DNA from: Acidobacteriaceae bacterium
Lineage (GTDB): Bacteria; Acidobacteriota; Terriglobia; Terriglobales; Acidobacteriaceae
Direction: 5' to 3'
Length of the DNA: 64,000 nucleotides
Assembly: GCA_028283655.1 (NCBI GenBank)
Contig: JAPWKE010000003.1
Span: 2,728,001-2,792,000 of the forward strand
In this document: positions 63,701-64,000 of the stretch, piece by piece
Numbering within the stretch: position 1 is the first letter of the stretch
How the letters are laid out: the number at the start of each line of letters is the position of its first letter
Notes under the pieces: model-generated
The model's database searches: none
Seen by the model: the letters and a program-made list of their open reading frames with translations, nothing else
What the model was told of the DNA's origin: nothing
Translations under genes and position numbers: made by a program

Positions 63701-64000
63701 GTGAACCGCACCACATCGTTACTTCTGCCTGCCCTTCTGCTGTCAGCCCTTTCGCCATTTTCCTACGCACAAGCTGCGCCTGATCAGCAGCCGGTGGGAG
63801 ATGCTTCGCAGGGCTATCGTCTGAAGACGACAACCCGACTCGTCGTATTGGACGTAGTGGTTCTGGATAAAAAGGGCAATCCGGTGAAGGGGCTCGACAA
63901 GAGCCAGTTCACGGTGCTGGAAGATAAGAAGCCCCAGACGATCCGCAACTTCGAGTTGCATGAGCCCACACCGGCGGACCAGAAGCCGAAGGTGATCGTA
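63701..64000 (+). CDS. VWFA-related acidobacterial protein (partial; C-terminus beyond the window)
   Basis: One hundred codons from GTG 63701 to the window end without a stop. A signal peptide (about 1-25, LLPALLLSALSPFSYAQA) precedes the lineage-typical block RLVVLDVVVLDKKGNPVKGLDKSQFTVLEDKK, closely similar to the N-terminus of the protein at 37262. The A-like domain itself is outside the window. A -10-like TACAAT at 63689-63694 lies only 6 nt before the GTG and no Shine-Dalgarno is visible, so the transcript may be leaderless. Confidence 0.88.
   Translation, partial: MNRTTSLLLPALLLSALSPFSYAQAAPDQQPVGDASQGYRLKTTTRLVVLDVVVLDKKGNPVKGLDKSQFTVLEDKKPQTIRNFELHEPTPADQKPKVIV

Overview
The window looks like the chromosome of an acidobacterium of the class Terriglobia (Edaphobacter, Granulicella or Terriglobus type). 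This is inferred from gene content alone: four very large Oar-like TonB-dependent receptors with an N-terminal CarboxypepD_reg domain, two 'VWFA-related acidobacterial' proteins, an NHL-repeat/Ig-like giant exoprotein, a GH79 enzyme resembling the Acidobacterium capsulatum beta-glucuronidase, and many secreted polysaccharide-degrading enzymes. No phage, IS element, integron or CRISPR array was seen.

Layout. (1) 1-2845 (-): 5' part of a TonB receptor whose promoter overlaps a perfect 13-bp dyad. (2) 3434-9415 (+): complete RND efflux operon (pump, adaptor, outer-membrane lipoprotein). (3) 9506-23089: a pectin/rhamnogalacturonan-I utilisation locus with PL22 oligogalacturonate lyase, a TonB receptor, RhaM rhamnose mutarotase, RhaT rhamnose symporter, a chimeric IclR-HTH/sugar-binding regulator, a GH106 alpha-L-rhamnosidase and a GH105 hydrolase fused to a CE12-type acetylesterase that is split by a one-base frameshift. 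(4) 23177-26890 (-): GH3 beta-glucosidase followed by an OprB-like porin. (5) 27084-32466: a membrane protein with a conserved N-terminal domain, phosphoserine aminotransferase, tRNA-Val(CAC), a small membrane protein, a secreted adenosine deaminase and tRNA-Phe(GAA). (6) 32564-37027 (-): TonB receptor plus PepSY membrane protein, probably iron uptake. (7) 37262-53739 (-): VWFA protein, two paralogous secreted proteins of unknown function with ricin-like C-termini, an NHL/Ig exoprotein, GH95 alpha-L-fucosidase, GH79 glycosidase and a TonB receptor, which looks like a second polysaccharide locus. (8) 54284-55541 (+): frameshifted paralogue of the 27084 gene. (9) 55641-62132 (-): DMT-type sugar permease, ribokinase, histidine kinase, response regulator and GH3 glycosidase. 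(10) 62560-64000 (+): LacI regulator and the start of a second VWFA protein.

How the parts fit. In the rhamnogalacturonan locus, polymer fragments would enter through the TonB receptor. PL22, GH105, CE12 and GH106 would release rhamnose and unsaturated uronate in the periplasm, RhaT would import rhamnose and RhaM would equilibrate its anomers. The cytoplasmic rhamnose pathway (RhaA, RhaB, RhaD) is not in the window. A near-palindromic 14-15 bp motif sits exactly two bases upstream of a TTGAYR -35 box at three promoters of this locus (receptor, regulator, GH106), which suggests one regulon under the chimeric regulator.

Most interesting candidates: that regulon and its regulator; the paralogous pair at 38916 and 47174, whose D-x-E motif and barrel-like strand motifs suggest an undescribed glycosidase family; and the two-component system transcribed directly into a GH3 gene.
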